The translations under genes and the position numbers were made by a program. A DNA stretch of 64,000 nt from Rhizobium sp. NFR07. GTDB taxonomy: Bacteria; Pseudomonadota; Alphaproteobacteria; Rhizobiales; Rhizobiaceae. The DNA lies in assembly GCF_900111905.1 (NCBI RefSeq), contig NZ_FOKM01000002.1, positions 496,001 to 560,000 of the forward strand, given 5' to 3'. Positions 1 to 7,897 of the stretch are shown piece by piece. The notes below the pieces were generated by a model that was not told the DNA's origin, did no database searches, and worked only from the letters and a program-made list of their open reading frames with translations. The stretch's first letter is position 1. Each line of letters begins with the position of its first letter.

Positions 1-285
1 GCCTATCGCATGGGGCTCGCCACCAATCTCGCCAATCCGAAGTCGGCGCTTTTCGTCGCCTCGCTGTTTGCCGTCACCATGCCGGCCGGTACGCCGTTTC
101 TCTATGGCGCGGCCGCGATCGGCGTGATGGTAGTCGTATCGACGATCTACTACACCTGCCTCGTCTCGCTGATCACCCATCCGCGCGTTGCGGCGGGCTA
201 TCTGAAGGCTAAGCAGAAGATCGATCTCGGCGTCGCGACTGTCTTTGTCGGTTTCGGCACCAAACTTCTCCTGTCGCAGAAATAG
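1..285 (+). CDS. LysE/RhtB-family amino-acid exporter, C-terminal part (cut by window edge)
   Basis: The reading frame is open from base 1, so this is the last 94 residues of a longer protein. It contains the family-typical NLANPKSALFVASLFA segment followed by two hydrophobic stretches and ends in KLLLSQK. LysE/RhtB proteins are inner-membrane exporters of amino acids or their derivatives, about 205 residues long, so slightly under half is visible. The substrate cannot be told from this fragment. It ends 10 bases before the next gene, a methyltransferase on the same strand. Confidence 0.85.
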   Translation, partial: AYRMGLATNLANPKSALFVASLFAVTMPAGTPFLYGAAAIGVMVVVSTIYYTCLVSLITHPRVAAGYLKAKQKIDLGVATVFVGFGTKLLLSQK

Positions 286-295
286 GCCGGCGGGG

Positions 296-892
296 ATGGA
301 GGGCGATAAAGATCAGACCTTCCGCTTTTACGCCGACAATGCCGAAACCTATGCGAATTTCTGGCTGACGCCGAGCACAAGGCGGCTGGGAGATTTTCTC
401 GCCATGCTGCCGGAAAACGCCGAAATCCTGGAGCTCGGCTGCGGCAACGGGCGCGACAGCGGCCTCATGCTCGAGCGGGGTTACAAGGTGACGCCGACCG
501 ACGGAACGCCGGAACTGGCGGCCGTTGCCGCAAGGCGGCTCGGCGTCAACGTCCCGGTGCTGCTGTTCGAGGATATCGATGCCATCGAGGCTTTCGACGG
601 CATATGGGCCCATGCCTGCCTTCTGCATGTCCAGCGGGCAGCGCTTCCTGATATTCTGGCGCGCATTCACCGGGCCCTGCGGCCTGGTGGCGTCTTTTAT
701 GCGAGCTACAAATCCGGCGGAGAGGAGGGGCGCGACAGTTTTGGGCGCTATTACAACTACCCATCCGAGCTGTGGCTCTCCGCGACCTACGAAAACCTGC
801 CTTGGGCCTCGATCCGAATGCAAGGCGGCAAAGGATACGGCTATGACGACCAGCCCAACGACTGGCTGCATGTCACGGCGATGAAACCCTGA
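296..892 (+). CDS. Class I SAM-dependent methyltransferase
   Basis: The product is a 198-residue soluble protein. SAM-binding motif I is clear (ILELGCGNG, residues 44-52), followed by an acidic residue region and a typical post-motif RPGG loop (ALRPGGVFYAS). The start is the ATG at 296, just after the exporter ends; an upstream in-frame ATG at 245 would overlap the exporter and adds a non-homologous tail. The substrate is unknown; small proteins of this kind often act on small molecules, which is inference. It converges with hemW, the two stop codons being directly adjacent. Confidence 0.8.
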   Translation: MEGDKDQTFRFYADNAETYANFWLTPSTRRLGDFLAMLPENAEILELGCGNGRDSGLMLERGYKVTPTDGTPELAAVAARRLGVNVPVLLFEDIDAIEAFDGIWAHACLLHVQRAALPDILARIHRALRPGGVFYASYKSGGEEGRDSFGRYYNYPSELWLSATYENLPWASIRMQGGKGYGYDDQPNDWLHVTAMKP

Positions 893-2086
893 TCAGCAGG
901 CCAGATCGGCAACCACCGCGTCGAGGATCAGCATTCCCTTCGGCGTGCAGCGCAGGCGCGAATTGCCGAGCCGCTCGATAAACCCGTGTTCCAGTAAAGT
1001 CTGCTCGCGCGCCGGGTCGGGGTCGCGGCCGGACAGTTCCTGCCAGCGGGCAAGGTCGACGCCTTCGGTGAGGCGAAGACCCATCAGCAGCAACTCGTCT
1101 GCCTGTTCCTCGTAGCCCAGCATTTCCTGGTCAATCATGCCGTGCCCTTGGGCCTCGACCTGTTCGAGCCAGGTCTCCGGTCGCCGCTCGGTCGAGGTGG
1201 CGATCTTGTTGCGTCCGCGGGAAAGCCGTCCATGGGCGCCGGGACCGATGCCGGCATAATCGCCGTAGCGCCAGTAGGTCAGGTTGTGACGGCTCTCGGC
1301 GCCCGGCCGCGCGTGGTTGGAAACCTCGTAGGCGGGCATCCCGTGGGCGGCGGTGATCTCCTGCGTCGCCTCGTAGAGCGAGGCCGACTGGTCGTCATCG
1401 GGCACGATCAGCTTGCCGGCCTTGTGCAGGCCGTAGAAGGGCGTGCCTTCCTCGATCGTCAACTGGTAGAGCGACAGGTGGTCGACCGCATAGGAGATCG
1501 CCTGCTTCAATTCAGCTTCCCAGGCCTCGACCGTCTGTTTCGGCCGGGCGTAGATGAGGTCGAAGGACATGCGCGGAAAGATCTCGCGCGCCAGCTTGAT
1601 CGCCTTCAGCGCGTCCGCGACATCGTGAAGGCGGCCGAGAAATTTCAGGTCGGCATCGTTCAGCGCCTGCACGCCCATCGACACGCGGTTGATCCCGGCG
1701 GCGCGATAGCCGCGAAAACGCTCGGCCTCGACGCTGGAGGGGTTGGCCTCCATGGTGATCTCGATGCCGTCGGGCACATGCCAGGCCTTGGCGATCCCGT
1801 TGAGGATCGCCTCGACAGTCGCCGGGTCCATCAGCGACGGCGTGCCGCCACCGAGAAAGATGCTCGTCACCGTCTTCGGGCCGCTCATCTTCCGCATCGT
1901 CTCCATCTCTTTCAGGAACGAGGCGGTGAAGCGGGCCTGGTCCACCGGCTGGTGGCGGACATGGCTGTTGAAGTCGCAATAGGGACACTTGGCCGCACAG
2001 AAGGGCCAGTGCACATAGACCCCGAAACCAGGTTCACCGGTATCGGGAAGCAGCGTATCGCGCGAAAGATTGACGACGGCGTTCAA
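893..2086 (-). CDS. hemW: Radical SAM heme chaperone HemW (HemN-like)
   Basis: This is a 397-residue radical-SAM protein with the CxxxCxxC iron-sulfur motif at C30, C34 and C37 (HWPFCAAKCPYCDF) and a GGGTP motif near residue 80, then the HemN C-terminal domain. HemW proteins are related to oxygen-independent coproporphyrinogen oxidase but act as heme-insertion chaperones. The start is a TTG at 2084-2086, because an in-frame stop, which is the rdgB stop, lies only 6 bases upstream. hemW is thus tightly coupled behind rdgB in the rdgB-hemW pair usual in rhizobia. Confidence 0.92.
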   Translation of the reverse strand: MNAVVNLSRDTLLPDTGEPGFGVYVHWPFCAAKCPYCDFNSHVRHQPVDQARFTASFLKEMETMRKMSGPKTVTSIFLGGGTPSLMDPATVEAILNGIAKAWHVPDGIEITMEANPSSVEAERFRGYRAAGINRVSMGVQALNDADLKFLGRLHDVADALKAIKLAREIFPRMSFDLIYARPKQTVEAWEAELKQAISYAVDHLSLYQLTIEEGTPFYGLHKAGKLIVPDDDQSASLYEATQEITAAHGMPAYEVSNHARPGAESRHNLTYWRYGDYAGIGPGAHGRLSRGRNKIATSTERRPETWLEQVEAQGHGMIDQEMLGYEEQADELLLMGLRLTEGVDLARWQELSGRDPDPAREQTLLEHGFIERLGNSRLRCTPKGMLILDAVVADLAC

Positions 2087-2092
2087 TGAAGA

Positions 2093-2737
2093 TCAGGCCT
2101 CGAGGCAGGTTTCGACGAACAGCTTGAAGGCGCGCGCGCGATGCGACAAAGCCTGCGCATCGCCCGGCTTCCATCCGTGCTTCTCCTCGCCGGACATTTC
2201 GCCGAAGGTCACGTCGTAGCCCTGTGGCTGGAAGATCGGATCGTAGCCGAAGCCGGCGGTGCCGCGCGGCGGCCAAGCGACAATGCCTTCCACCTCGCCG
2301 CGGAACATTTCGGTATGGCCATCCGGCCAGGCGAGGCACAGCACGCTGACGAAACGGCAGGTGCGCTTGTCGGGCGTCGCAGCACCTTTGTCCTGCAGGG
2401 CGTGTTCCACCTTCTGCATCGCCATCTGGAAATCGCGGGAACCGTCCTCGCGCTCGGCCCAGTTGGCGGTATAGACGCCCGGCGCCCCGTCCAGCGCATC
2501 GATGACTATGCCGCTGTCGTCGGAAAGGGCGGGCAGGCCGGATGCCTTGGCGGAGGCGAGCGCCTTGATCGCCGCATTTTCCTCGAACGTCGTGCCCGTC
2601 TCGTCCGGCTCCTCGAACTTCAGCTCGGCCGCCGACTTGGCGGAAAAGCCGAACGGGCCGATCAGTTCGGCGATCTCGCGGATCTTGCCGGCATTGTGGC
2701 TGGCGACGACGATCGTCTTGGTGTCGAGCTTGCGCAT
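2093..2737 (-). CDS. rdgB: Non-canonical purine NTP pyrophosphatase (dITP/XTP)
   Basis: The 214-residue product is a Ham1/RdgB-family house-cleaning enzyme that hydrolyses dITP, ITP and XTP to monophosphates, keeping deaminated purines out of nucleic acids. The N-terminal motif [10 protein letters not shown] (from residue 13) and the [19 protein letters not shown] segment carry the nucleotide and metal-binding residues. The ATG at 2735-2737 puts the motif at its usual distance from the N-terminus; a longer open frame upstream overlaps the VOC gene and was discarded. It lies in a minus-strand run rph / VOC / rdgB / hemW. Confidence 0.94.
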   Translation of the reverse strand: MRKLDTKTIVVASHNAGKIREIAELIGPFGFSAKSAAELKFEEPDETGTTFEENAAIKALASAKASGLPALSDDSGIVIDALDGAPGVYTANWAEREDGSRDFQMAMQKVEHALQDKGAATPDKRTCRFVSVLCLAWPDGHTEMFRGEVEGIVAWPPRGTAGFGYDPIFQPQGYDVTFGEMSGEEKHGWKPGDAQALSHRARAFKLFVETCLEA

Positions 2738-2744
2738 GAAATTC

Positions 2745-3152
2745 CTATTCGATGTTCCAGAGCTTCGGCTCGGCGCATTCCAGGCTGTTGCCGGCCGGGT
2801 CGCGGAAATAGATCGAGCGGGCGCCGTTCGGCCAACGGAAATCGCTCTCGATCGCAATCCCCGCCTTGTTGAGCTTTTCCACCGTCCTGTCAATCGCCTC
2901 GCCGTCCATGCGGAAGCAGACATGGCCGGGGCCGGTCGACCCGTGCGGCGGAACCGGCAAGGCATCGCCTGAGGGCGGCTTGACGGTCTCTGCCGGATTG
3001 AAGATCAGCAGGATACCCGGTCCGCAGCGGAAGAAGACGTGACGGTCACCCGCCCGCAGCACTTTTTCCAACCCCAGCAGCCTGCCATAAAAGGCTTCCG
3101 CCGCATCGATATCGTCGGCATAGACGGCCGTTTCGAGAATTCCGTCGATCAT
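2745..3152 (-). CDS. VOC-superfamily (glyoxalase/bleomycin-resistance-like) protein
   Basis: This 135-residue protein has the vicinal-oxygen-chelate fold signature: a beta-alpha-beta start with [16 protein letters not shown], a central HVCFRM strand, and the closing [13 protein letters not shown] motif with the likely metal-ligand Glu. Family members are glyoxalases, dioxygenases or drug-binding proteins; the substrate is not deducible. The ATG at 3150-3152 is chosen because the frame upstream lacks family similarity. It ends 7 bases before rdgB, so the two are probably cotranscribed. Confidence 0.82.
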   Translation of the reverse strand: MIDGILETAVYADDIDAAEAFYGRLLGLEKVLRAGDRHVFFRCGPGILLIFNPAETVKPPSGDALPVPPHGSTGPGHVCFRMDGEAIDRTVEKLNKAGIAIESDFRWPNGARSIYFRDPAGNSLECAEPKLWNIE

Positions 3153-3202
3153 GACCAGCCCTTCTGCTAGGATTGGTTGCATCGCTCGTTGGAAGTTCGC
3201 CC

Positions 3203-3385
3203 ATGGCGGCCTGGATATCCGTCGCCATAGGCTTGGTTGTCGCGCTGGTGATGATCGCCGCGAGCGTGTGGTGGTCGTTACGCTCGCGCCGAAAAAGCCG
3301 AGGGTCAATCCCTCCGAAAACCCGCGATTTCAGACACGACCCATATGATGGGAATGTCACGGGTTCCTGCAGCGATCATCCATAA
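3203..3385 (+). CDS. Possible small single-span membrane protein
   Basis: This short frame of 60 residues begins at an ATG preceded by GGAAG at a suitable distance. Residues 4-24 form one hydrophobic segment (WISVAIGLVVALVMIAASVWW) followed at once by a basic stretch (RSRRKSR), the pattern of a small inner-membrane protein with a cytoplasmic tail. The tail contains RDFRHDPYDG and no domain I recognise. It sits between the VOC gene (divergent) and the end of rph (convergent). Chance open frames of this size are common in high-GC DNA, so the call is tentative. Confidence 0.4.
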   Translation: MAAWISVAIGLVVALVMIAASVWWSLRSRRKSRGSIPPKTRDFRHDPYDGNVTGSCSDHP

Positions 3386-3397
3386 AGCCGGCCAAAG

Positions 3398-4117
3398 TCA
3401 GCCCGCGATCGCGGCCTTCTGCATCTCCACCAGTTCCTTGATTCCGTCGCCGGCAAGGCCGAGCAGGGTGAGCAGCTCTTCCTGGCTGAACGGCTTGCCT
3501 TCGGCCGTGCCCTGGACTTCGACGATGCCGCCGGTGCCGGTCATGACGAAATTGGCGTCGGTCTCAGCGGCAGAGTCTTCCAGATAATCCAGGTCGATCA
3601 CCGCCTGGTTGGCGAAGATGCCGCAGGAGATCGCCGCGACATGATCCTTCAAGACCTTGTCGAGCTTGATCATCGAGCGCGTTTCCATCCATTTCAGGCA
3701 GTCGTGCAGCGCGATCCAGCCGCCGGTGACGGAGGCCGTGCGTGTGCCGCCATCCGCCTGGATGACGTCGCAGTCGATGGTGATCTGCTTTTCGCCGAGC
3801 GCTTCGAGATCGACGACGGCGCGCAGCGAGCGGCCGATCAGGCGCTGGATCTCGAGTGTGCGGCCGCCCTGCTTGCCGGAAGCGGCTTCGCGACGCATCC
3901 GGTCGCCGGTCGCGCGCGGCAGCATGCCGTATTCGGCCGTCACCCAGCCCTTGCCGGTATTGCGCAGCCATGGCGGGGTCTTCTCTTCAAGGCTTGCCGT
4001 GCACAGCACATGCGTTTCGCCGAACTTGACGAGACAGGAGCCTTCCGCGTGCTTGGAGAAATTGCGCTCAAACGAGACCTTGCGCATCTGGTTAGTCTGT
4101 CTGCCTGAAGGCCGCAT
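3398..4117 (-). CDS. rph: Ribonuclease PH
   Basis: The 239-residue product is RNase PH, the phosphorolytic 3'-to-5' exoribonuclease that trims tRNA 3' ends. Family motifs are visible throughout: the [10 protein letters not shown] strand, [14 protein letters not shown], the arginine-rich [13 protein letters not shown], and the phosphate/metal region [12 protein letters not shown]. Length matches the family. It is divergent from hrcA with about 130 bases between, the usual rph-hrcA arrangement of rhizobia. Confidence 0.96.
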   Translation of the reverse strand: MRPSGRQTNQMRKVSFERNFSKHAEGSCLVKFGETHVLCTASLEEKTPPWLRNTGKGWVTAEYGMLPRATGDRMRREAASGKQGGRTLEIQRLIGRSLRAVVDLEALGEKQITIDCDVIQADGGTRTASVTGGWIALHDCLKWMETRSMIKLDKVLKDHVAAISCGIFANQAVIDLDYLEDSAAETDANFVMTGTGGIVEVQGTAEGKPFSQEELLTLLGLAGDGIKELVEMQKAAIAG

Positions 4118-4187
4118 GTACTACTCCCTGAATTTCAAGTTCATGCCTTCTAGAGCCCGAAGGGCCTTTTTGCAAAGATTTTCCCTT

Positions 4188-4216
4188 TTGCGAAGGCGGA
4201 CGCGACTGACTATATT
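4188..4216 (+). promoter_or_regulatory. Putative housekeeping promoter of hrcA
   Basis: TTGCGA at 4188-4193 and TATATT at 4211-4216 are separated by exactly 17 bases and end 33 bases before the hrcA start. Both hexamers are close to the sigma-70 consensus. No CIRCE inverted repeat (HrcA operator) is present in this gap, so autoregulation through CIRCE is not suggested here. Confidence 0.45.
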
Positions 4217-4249
4217 TCGGCAAGACATCAAGACTGTGGTGAAGAATAG

Positions 4250-5332
4250 ATGGCAATTTCGGGATCGTCCGGCAGGGAAGGCATTTCGATACTGGACGAG
4301 CGCTCGCGCGAAATCTTCCGGCGGATCGTCGAGAGCTATCTAGAAAGCGGTGAGCCGCTCGGCTCGCGCAACCTGTCGCGCCTCCTTGCAACCTCGCTCT
4401 CGCCGGCTTCCGTCCGTAATGTCATGAGCGACCTGGAACAGCTCGGGCTCATATATTCGCCCCATATCAGCGCTGGCCGCCTGCCGACCCAAACGGGCCT
4501 GCGCTTCTTCGTCGATGCCTTCATGCAGACGGGCAATCTTTCAGCTGAAGACCGCGCCAGCATCGACCGCCAGATCCGGCCGGCCGATCGCGATCAGCCG
4601 CTCGAAAATCTGATGGCGGATGCGAGCCTTATGCTGTCCGGCCTGTCCCGTGGCGCCGGCCTGGTCATCACGACCAAAAGCGATCCCGTGCTCAAGCACG
4701 TGGAATTCATCCGGCTCGAGCCGACCAAGGCGCTCGCCGTGCTGGTCGGGGAACACAATCAGGTCGAGAACCGCATCATCGAGCTTCCGGCCGGTGTCAC
4801 CTCTTCCCAGCTTACGGAAGCGGCGAATTTCCTCAACGCGCATTTGACGGGAAAGACCCTTCTGGAACTGCGCGGTCAGCTCAAAGAACTGAAGCAGGAG
4901 GTCCAGACGGAGCTCGATGCGCTCGCTCAGGACCTGATCGAACGCGGCCTTGCCGTCTGGTCGGGCGACAATGAGGAGGGCAAGCCGACCCAGCTCATCG
5001 TCCGTGGGCGCGCCAACCTTCTCGAAGGCCTGGGCGAGATCGGCGACCTCGATCGTCTGCGACTGCTGTTCGACGACCTGGAAAAGAAGGACAGCCTGAT
5101 CGAGATTCTCGAACTGGCGGAGGCCGGGCCGGGGGTCAGGATCTTCATCGGCTCGGAAAACAAGCTCTTCTCGCTATCGGGCTCCTCGCTCATCGTCGCG
5201 CCCTATCGTGACGGCGAAGACCGCATCGTCGGCGCCGTCGGCGTCATCGGGCCGACGAGGCTCAACTATTCCCGTGTGGTGCCGATGGTGGACTACACCG
5301 CCCAATTGCTGGCCCGCCTGTCGCGCAGTTGA
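4250..5332 (+). CDS. hrcA: Heat-inducible transcription repressor HrcA
   Basis: HrcA represses groESL/dnaK-type operons by binding CIRCE elements; its activity depends on GroEL. The 360-residue protein starts with a winged-helix domain (residues about 10-80, with SRNLSRLL and [14 protein letters not shown]) and continues into the GAF-like dimerisation domain, ending in the typical [19 protein letters not shown] motif. It is followed by grpE, the standard hrcA-grpE order, with 96 bases between, enough for a separate promoter. Length and motifs are normal. Confidence 0.96.
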   Translation: MAISGSSGREGISILDERSREIFRRIVESYLESGEPLGSRNLSRLLATSLSPASVRNVMSDLEQLGLIYSPHISAGRLPTQTGLRFFVDAFMQTGNLSAEDRASIDRQIRPADRDQPLENLMADASLMLSGLSRGAGLVITTKSDPVLKHVEFIRLEPTKALAVLVGEHNQVENRIIELPAGVTSSQLTEAANFLNAHLTGKTLLELRGQLKELKQEVQTELDALAQDLIERGLAVWSGDNEEGKPTQLIVRGRANLLEGLGEIGDLDRLRLLFDDLEKKDSLIEILELAEAGPGVRIFIGSENKLFSLSGSSLIVAPYRDGEDRIVGAVGVIGPTRLNYSRVVPMVDYTAQLLARLSRS

Positions 5333-5361
5333 ACCTAATCGCAGCGGAATACGCGCTTAGC

Positions 5362-5390
5362 CTTGATTTTTCGGTGGCAAACATCGATAT
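5362..5390 (+). promoter_or_regulatory. Putative promoter of grpE
   Basis: TTGATT at 5363-5368 and CGATAT at 5385-5390 are spaced by 16 bases and lie about 40 bases before the grpE ATG. The upstream CTTG (5362-5365) also fits the -35 core of alphaproteobacterial RpoH promoters, which would suit a heat-shock gene, but the -10 region matches that consensus only partly. Which sigma factor uses it is undecided. Confidence 0.35.
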
Positions 5391-5428
5391 CGAGCCCAAC
5401 TTCCAGACAAGACCAATCGGAGAACGTC

Positions 5429-6079
5429 ATGACCGACGATACCAAGAAGAATGGACCAGACGCAGCCTCCGCCGAGAATGCGGCAGAGGCAGCGGCATCC
5501 GCTCTTGAGGACGCGGCCAATCAGAATACTGAAGAGGCGGCACCCGCAGAGCCGGATCCGTTGGATGTGTTGAAGGCCGAGAATGCCGAGCTGCGTGACC
5601 GTTTCCTGCGGCTGGCGGCTGAAATGGACAACCTGCGCCGTCGTACCGATCGCGATGTAAAGGACGCCAAGTCCTATTCCGTCGCCGGCTTCGCACGCGA
5701 CATGCTGGCCGTATCCGACAATCTGCGCCGCGCACTCGATGCAGTTCCGGCCGACCAGCGCGCCGGTGCCGATGCGACGCTGACGACGCTGCTCGAAGGT
5801 GTCGAGATGACCGAGCGCGCTATGCTTTCGGCGCTTGAGCGCCATGGCGTCAAGAAGATCGATGCCGAAGGCGAAAAGTTCGATCCGAACTTCCATCAGG
5901 CCATGTTCGAGGTTCCGAACCCGAACGTTCCGAACAATACGGTCATCCAGGTCGTCCAAGCTGGCTTTACCATCGGTGACCGCGTCCTGCGTCCGGCCAT
6001 GGTGGGCGTCGCCAAGGGCGGCCCGAAGACGGATGCCGCACCGGCTGCCAACGAAGACAGCGCTGCCGGCAACGCCTGA
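5429..6079 (+). CDS. grpE: Nucleotide exchange factor GrpE
   Basis: GrpE is the nucleotide exchange factor of DnaK. The 216-residue product has an acidic, alanine-rich N-terminus, a coiled-coil (about residues 50-110, including [14 protein letters not shown]), and the C-terminal beta domain with [10 protein letters not shown] and [18 protein letters not shown]. The start ATG at 5429 follows an AACGTC spacer with GGAGAA upstream; an earlier in-frame ATG at 5363 would add unrelated sequence. It is followed by a strong inverted repeat that probably ends transcription. Confidence 0.95.
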   Translation: MTDDTKKNGPDAASAENAAEAAASALEDAANQNTEEAAPAEPDPLDVLKAENAELRDRFLRLAAEMDNLRRRTDRDVKDAKSYSVAGFARDMLAVSDNLRRALDAVPADQRAGADATLTTLLEGVEMTERAMLSALERHGVKKIDAEGEKFDPNFHQAMFEVPNPNVPNNTVIQVVQAGFTIGDRVLRPAMVGVAKGGPKTDAAPAANEDSAAGNA

Positions 6080-6102
6080 CAGCCGCATGCGCCATAACGA
6101 TC

Positions 6103-6145
6103 TAAAGCGTGAGCCGCGATCCACCAGATTGCGGCTCACGCTTTA
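6103..6145. terminator. Bidirectional terminator between convergent genes
   Basis: A perfect 15-bp inverted repeat (TAAAGCGTGAGCCGC and its complement) surrounds a 13-base loop. It lies 24 bases after grpE and 43 bases beyond the stop of the convergent small gene at 6188. The A- and T-rich ends of the stem give short U tracts on both strands, so it can serve either gene. Confidence 0.75.
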
Positions 6146-6187
6146 AGGCGCCCGTCCAATATTCAACAATCTTCATCCAGCAGGATT

Positions 6188-6424
6188 TCAGTGAGCGGTT
6201 TCGAGAGCCGAACTCGCCAATGAACGGATGAATTCAAGTTCCTGCTTCAGCTGTAGCCGTGTCCGCCGGTCCGCATCGGCAAGACTGTGCCCCTCGTCGG
6301 CCGCAAGGGCGAAGATCGTGTCCAACTCGTCGAGCAGGTCGGGATCCTTGATCGCCAGAAGGGTGATCACGGCTTTCAGCAGTTTGTCATTGGCGGCTAT
6401 TCGAATGCGCGCTTCTTCATTCAT
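6188..6424 (-). CDS. Small conserved-type hypothetical protein
   Basis: This 78-residue protein is predicted to be almost wholly helical and charged (MNEEARIRIAANDKLLKAV at the start, EGHSLADADRRTRLQLKQEL in the second half), with no signal peptide or membrane segment. I do not recognise a named domain. It stands alone on the minus strand between grpE (convergent) and ptsN, with gaps of about 110 and 160 bases. Its codon use resembles the neighbours, and the strong terminator beyond its stop supports it being real. Confidence 0.6.
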   Translation of the reverse strand: MNEEARIRIAANDKLLKAVITLLAIKDPDLLDELDTIFALAADEGHSLADADRRTRLQLKQELEFIRSLASSALETAH

Positions 6425-6585
6425 GTTTTGCCTCCACGCATTCGGAAGACATGTGGCGACATTTCAGAAAGCAAAGGGGCGAACGCCGCCCGAAAGCGGA
6501 TATATTCTCGAATAGTGATATGGGGGATGTGCATCGCACCCGGAGGGAGGGTGCGATAGGTTTTGCTTAAACCAAAGCGTGCCTG

Positions 6586-7050
6586 TCAGGCAGCGTGATT
6601 GGCCTGTTCTTCGTTGAGGAAGGCGTAGATCGCAGAAGCGGAATCCGTCTGACGCAGCTTGGCGACGAGATCCTGGTCGCGCAGTACGCGCGCAATGCGC
6701 GAGAGCGCCTTCAGGTGGTCGGCGCCGGCGCCTTCCGGGGCCAGCAGCAGGAACACGAGATCGACGGGCTCGTCGTCCAGCGCTTCGAAATCGACCGGGC
6801 TTTCAAGGCGGGCAAAAACGCCGTTGATCGAGGATATGCTGCTGAGCTTGCCATGGGGAATGGCGATGCCGTGCCCGACGCCTGTCGATCCCAGCCGTTC
6901 GCGCTGCAGTATGACGTCGAAGATCTCACGCTCGGAAACGCCCGTCAGCTTGGCCGCCTTGGCGGCCAATTCCTGCAACAGTTGCTTCTTGGAATTCACT
7001 TTAAGGGCAGGGATAATCGCATCTTGGTGCAGCAGATCTGCCAACGCCAT
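6586..7050 (-). CDS. ptsN: Nitrogen-PTS EIIA component
   Basis: This is the 154-residue EIIA-Ntr protein, phosphorylated on His66 within GIAIPHGKL, the family's active-site motif. PtsN does not transport sugar; through the PtsP-PtsO-PtsN phosphorelay it controls potassium transport, nitrogen- and carbon-related functions. It follows rpoN and hpf on the same strand, the classical rpoN-hpf-ptsN order. An intergenic space of 62 bases separates it from hpf. Length and active site are normal. Confidence 0.95.
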   Translation of the reverse strand: MALADLLHQDAIIPALKVNSKKQLLQELAAKAAKLTGVSEREIFDVILQRERLGSTGVGHGIAIPHGKLSSISSINGVFARLESPVDFEALDDEPVDLVFLLLAPEGAGADHLKALSRIARVLRDQDLVAKLRQTDSASAIYAFLNEEQANHAA

Positions 7051-7112
7051 TCTCTTGATCCTTTGTGCCGCTAGGGCAGGGGAAGCGCCGTTTCCGACGC
7101 CTCCCGATGTTG

Positions 7113-7688
7113 TTAGTTCTTCATATTGGTGGAGTCGATCCAGCCAATATTGCCGTCACGGCGTCTGTAGACGATGTTCAGCTTCTCGTCGCCGGGGCTC
7201 CGGAAGAGAAACACAGGTTCGTCGGTCATATCGAGGGCCATCACGGCCGTTGCCACCGACATGGTCTTCAATGGCTTCGTGCTTTCGGCGACGATCGTCG
7301 GTGCGAAATCCTCCGGCACCTCGTCACCTTCATCCGGTACTGCATCCATCACCGTATAGGCAACCTCATCAAACCCGTTGGTCTGGTTGCCTGCGTGATG
7401 ATCCTTCAGGCGCCGCTTGTAACGGCGCAGGCGCTTCTCGATCCGCTCTGCTGCAGCATCGAAGCTGACCTGTGGGTCGTTTGCCTCACCTGCCGCATGC
7501 AAAACGATCCCGGTATCGAGATGCACCTTGCAATCTGCGGAAAACCTCGGTCCGGATTTCTCCACGATCACCTGGCTTGAATAGCCTCCGTCGAAGTACT
7601 TGGTGACCGCCGCACCGATGTTGTCCTCGATCCTTTGGCGGAAAGAATCGCCGATTTCCATATGTTTACCGGAAACACGAACACTCAT
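7113..7688 (-). CDS. hpf: Ribosome hibernation promoting factor, long form
   Basis: The 191-residue protein begins with the S30AE/YfiA ribosome-binding domain (MSVRVSGKHMEIGDSFRQRI at the start) and, after an acidic linker, carries the extra C-terminal domain (KPLKTMSVATAVMALDM, DEPVFLFRS, GNIGWID) that marks the long HPF form able to dimerise 70S ribosomes by itself. The start ATG at 7686-7688 matches the domain boundary. The gene lies between rpoN and ptsN, consistent with sigma-54-region hpf genes. Confidence 0.94.
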   Translation of the reverse strand: MSVRVSGKHMEIGDSFRQRIEDNIGAAVTKYFDGGYSSQVIVEKSGPRFSADCKVHLDTGIVLHAAGEANDPQVSFDAAAERIEKRLRRYKRRLKDHHAGNQTNGFDEVAYTVMDAVPDEGDEVPEDFAPTIVAESTKPLKTMSVATAVMALDMTDEPVFLFRSPGDEKLNIVYRRRDGNIGWIDSTNMKN

Positions 7689-7837
7689 GGATTTATTCCT
7701 TCTTGTCGTGACTTGCATGTTCCAGTCTACGCCAAGCCGCTCCAGCATCCAAGCCGTTCGAGCCCGCTGAGGCAAAATTGCGCTTTCGTCTTTTTTGCGC
7801 GGAGTATCCGGTTGCGTCCGTCCGGCCGAGGCGGGCT

Positions 7838-7864
7838 TCTATAGGCCCTCGCATGGGATGTCAA
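7838..7864 (-). promoter_or_regulatory. Possible promoter for hpf-ptsN
   Basis: On the minus strand a perfect TTGACA (7859-7864) is followed after 15 bases by TATAGA (7838-7843). The spacing is short for sigma-70 but both hexamers are good. It lies in the 209-base gap between rpoN and hpf, about 150 bases before the hpf start, so hpf may be expressed apart from rpoN. Confidence 0.35.
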
Positions 7865-7897
7865 CGCGCTGAACTGTAGATATTTCTAATTGCTAAT

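Noticed and set aside
4118..4249. CIRCE operator before hrcA
   Set aside because: No TTAGCACTC-N9-GAGTGCTAA-like repeat is present here or before grpE.
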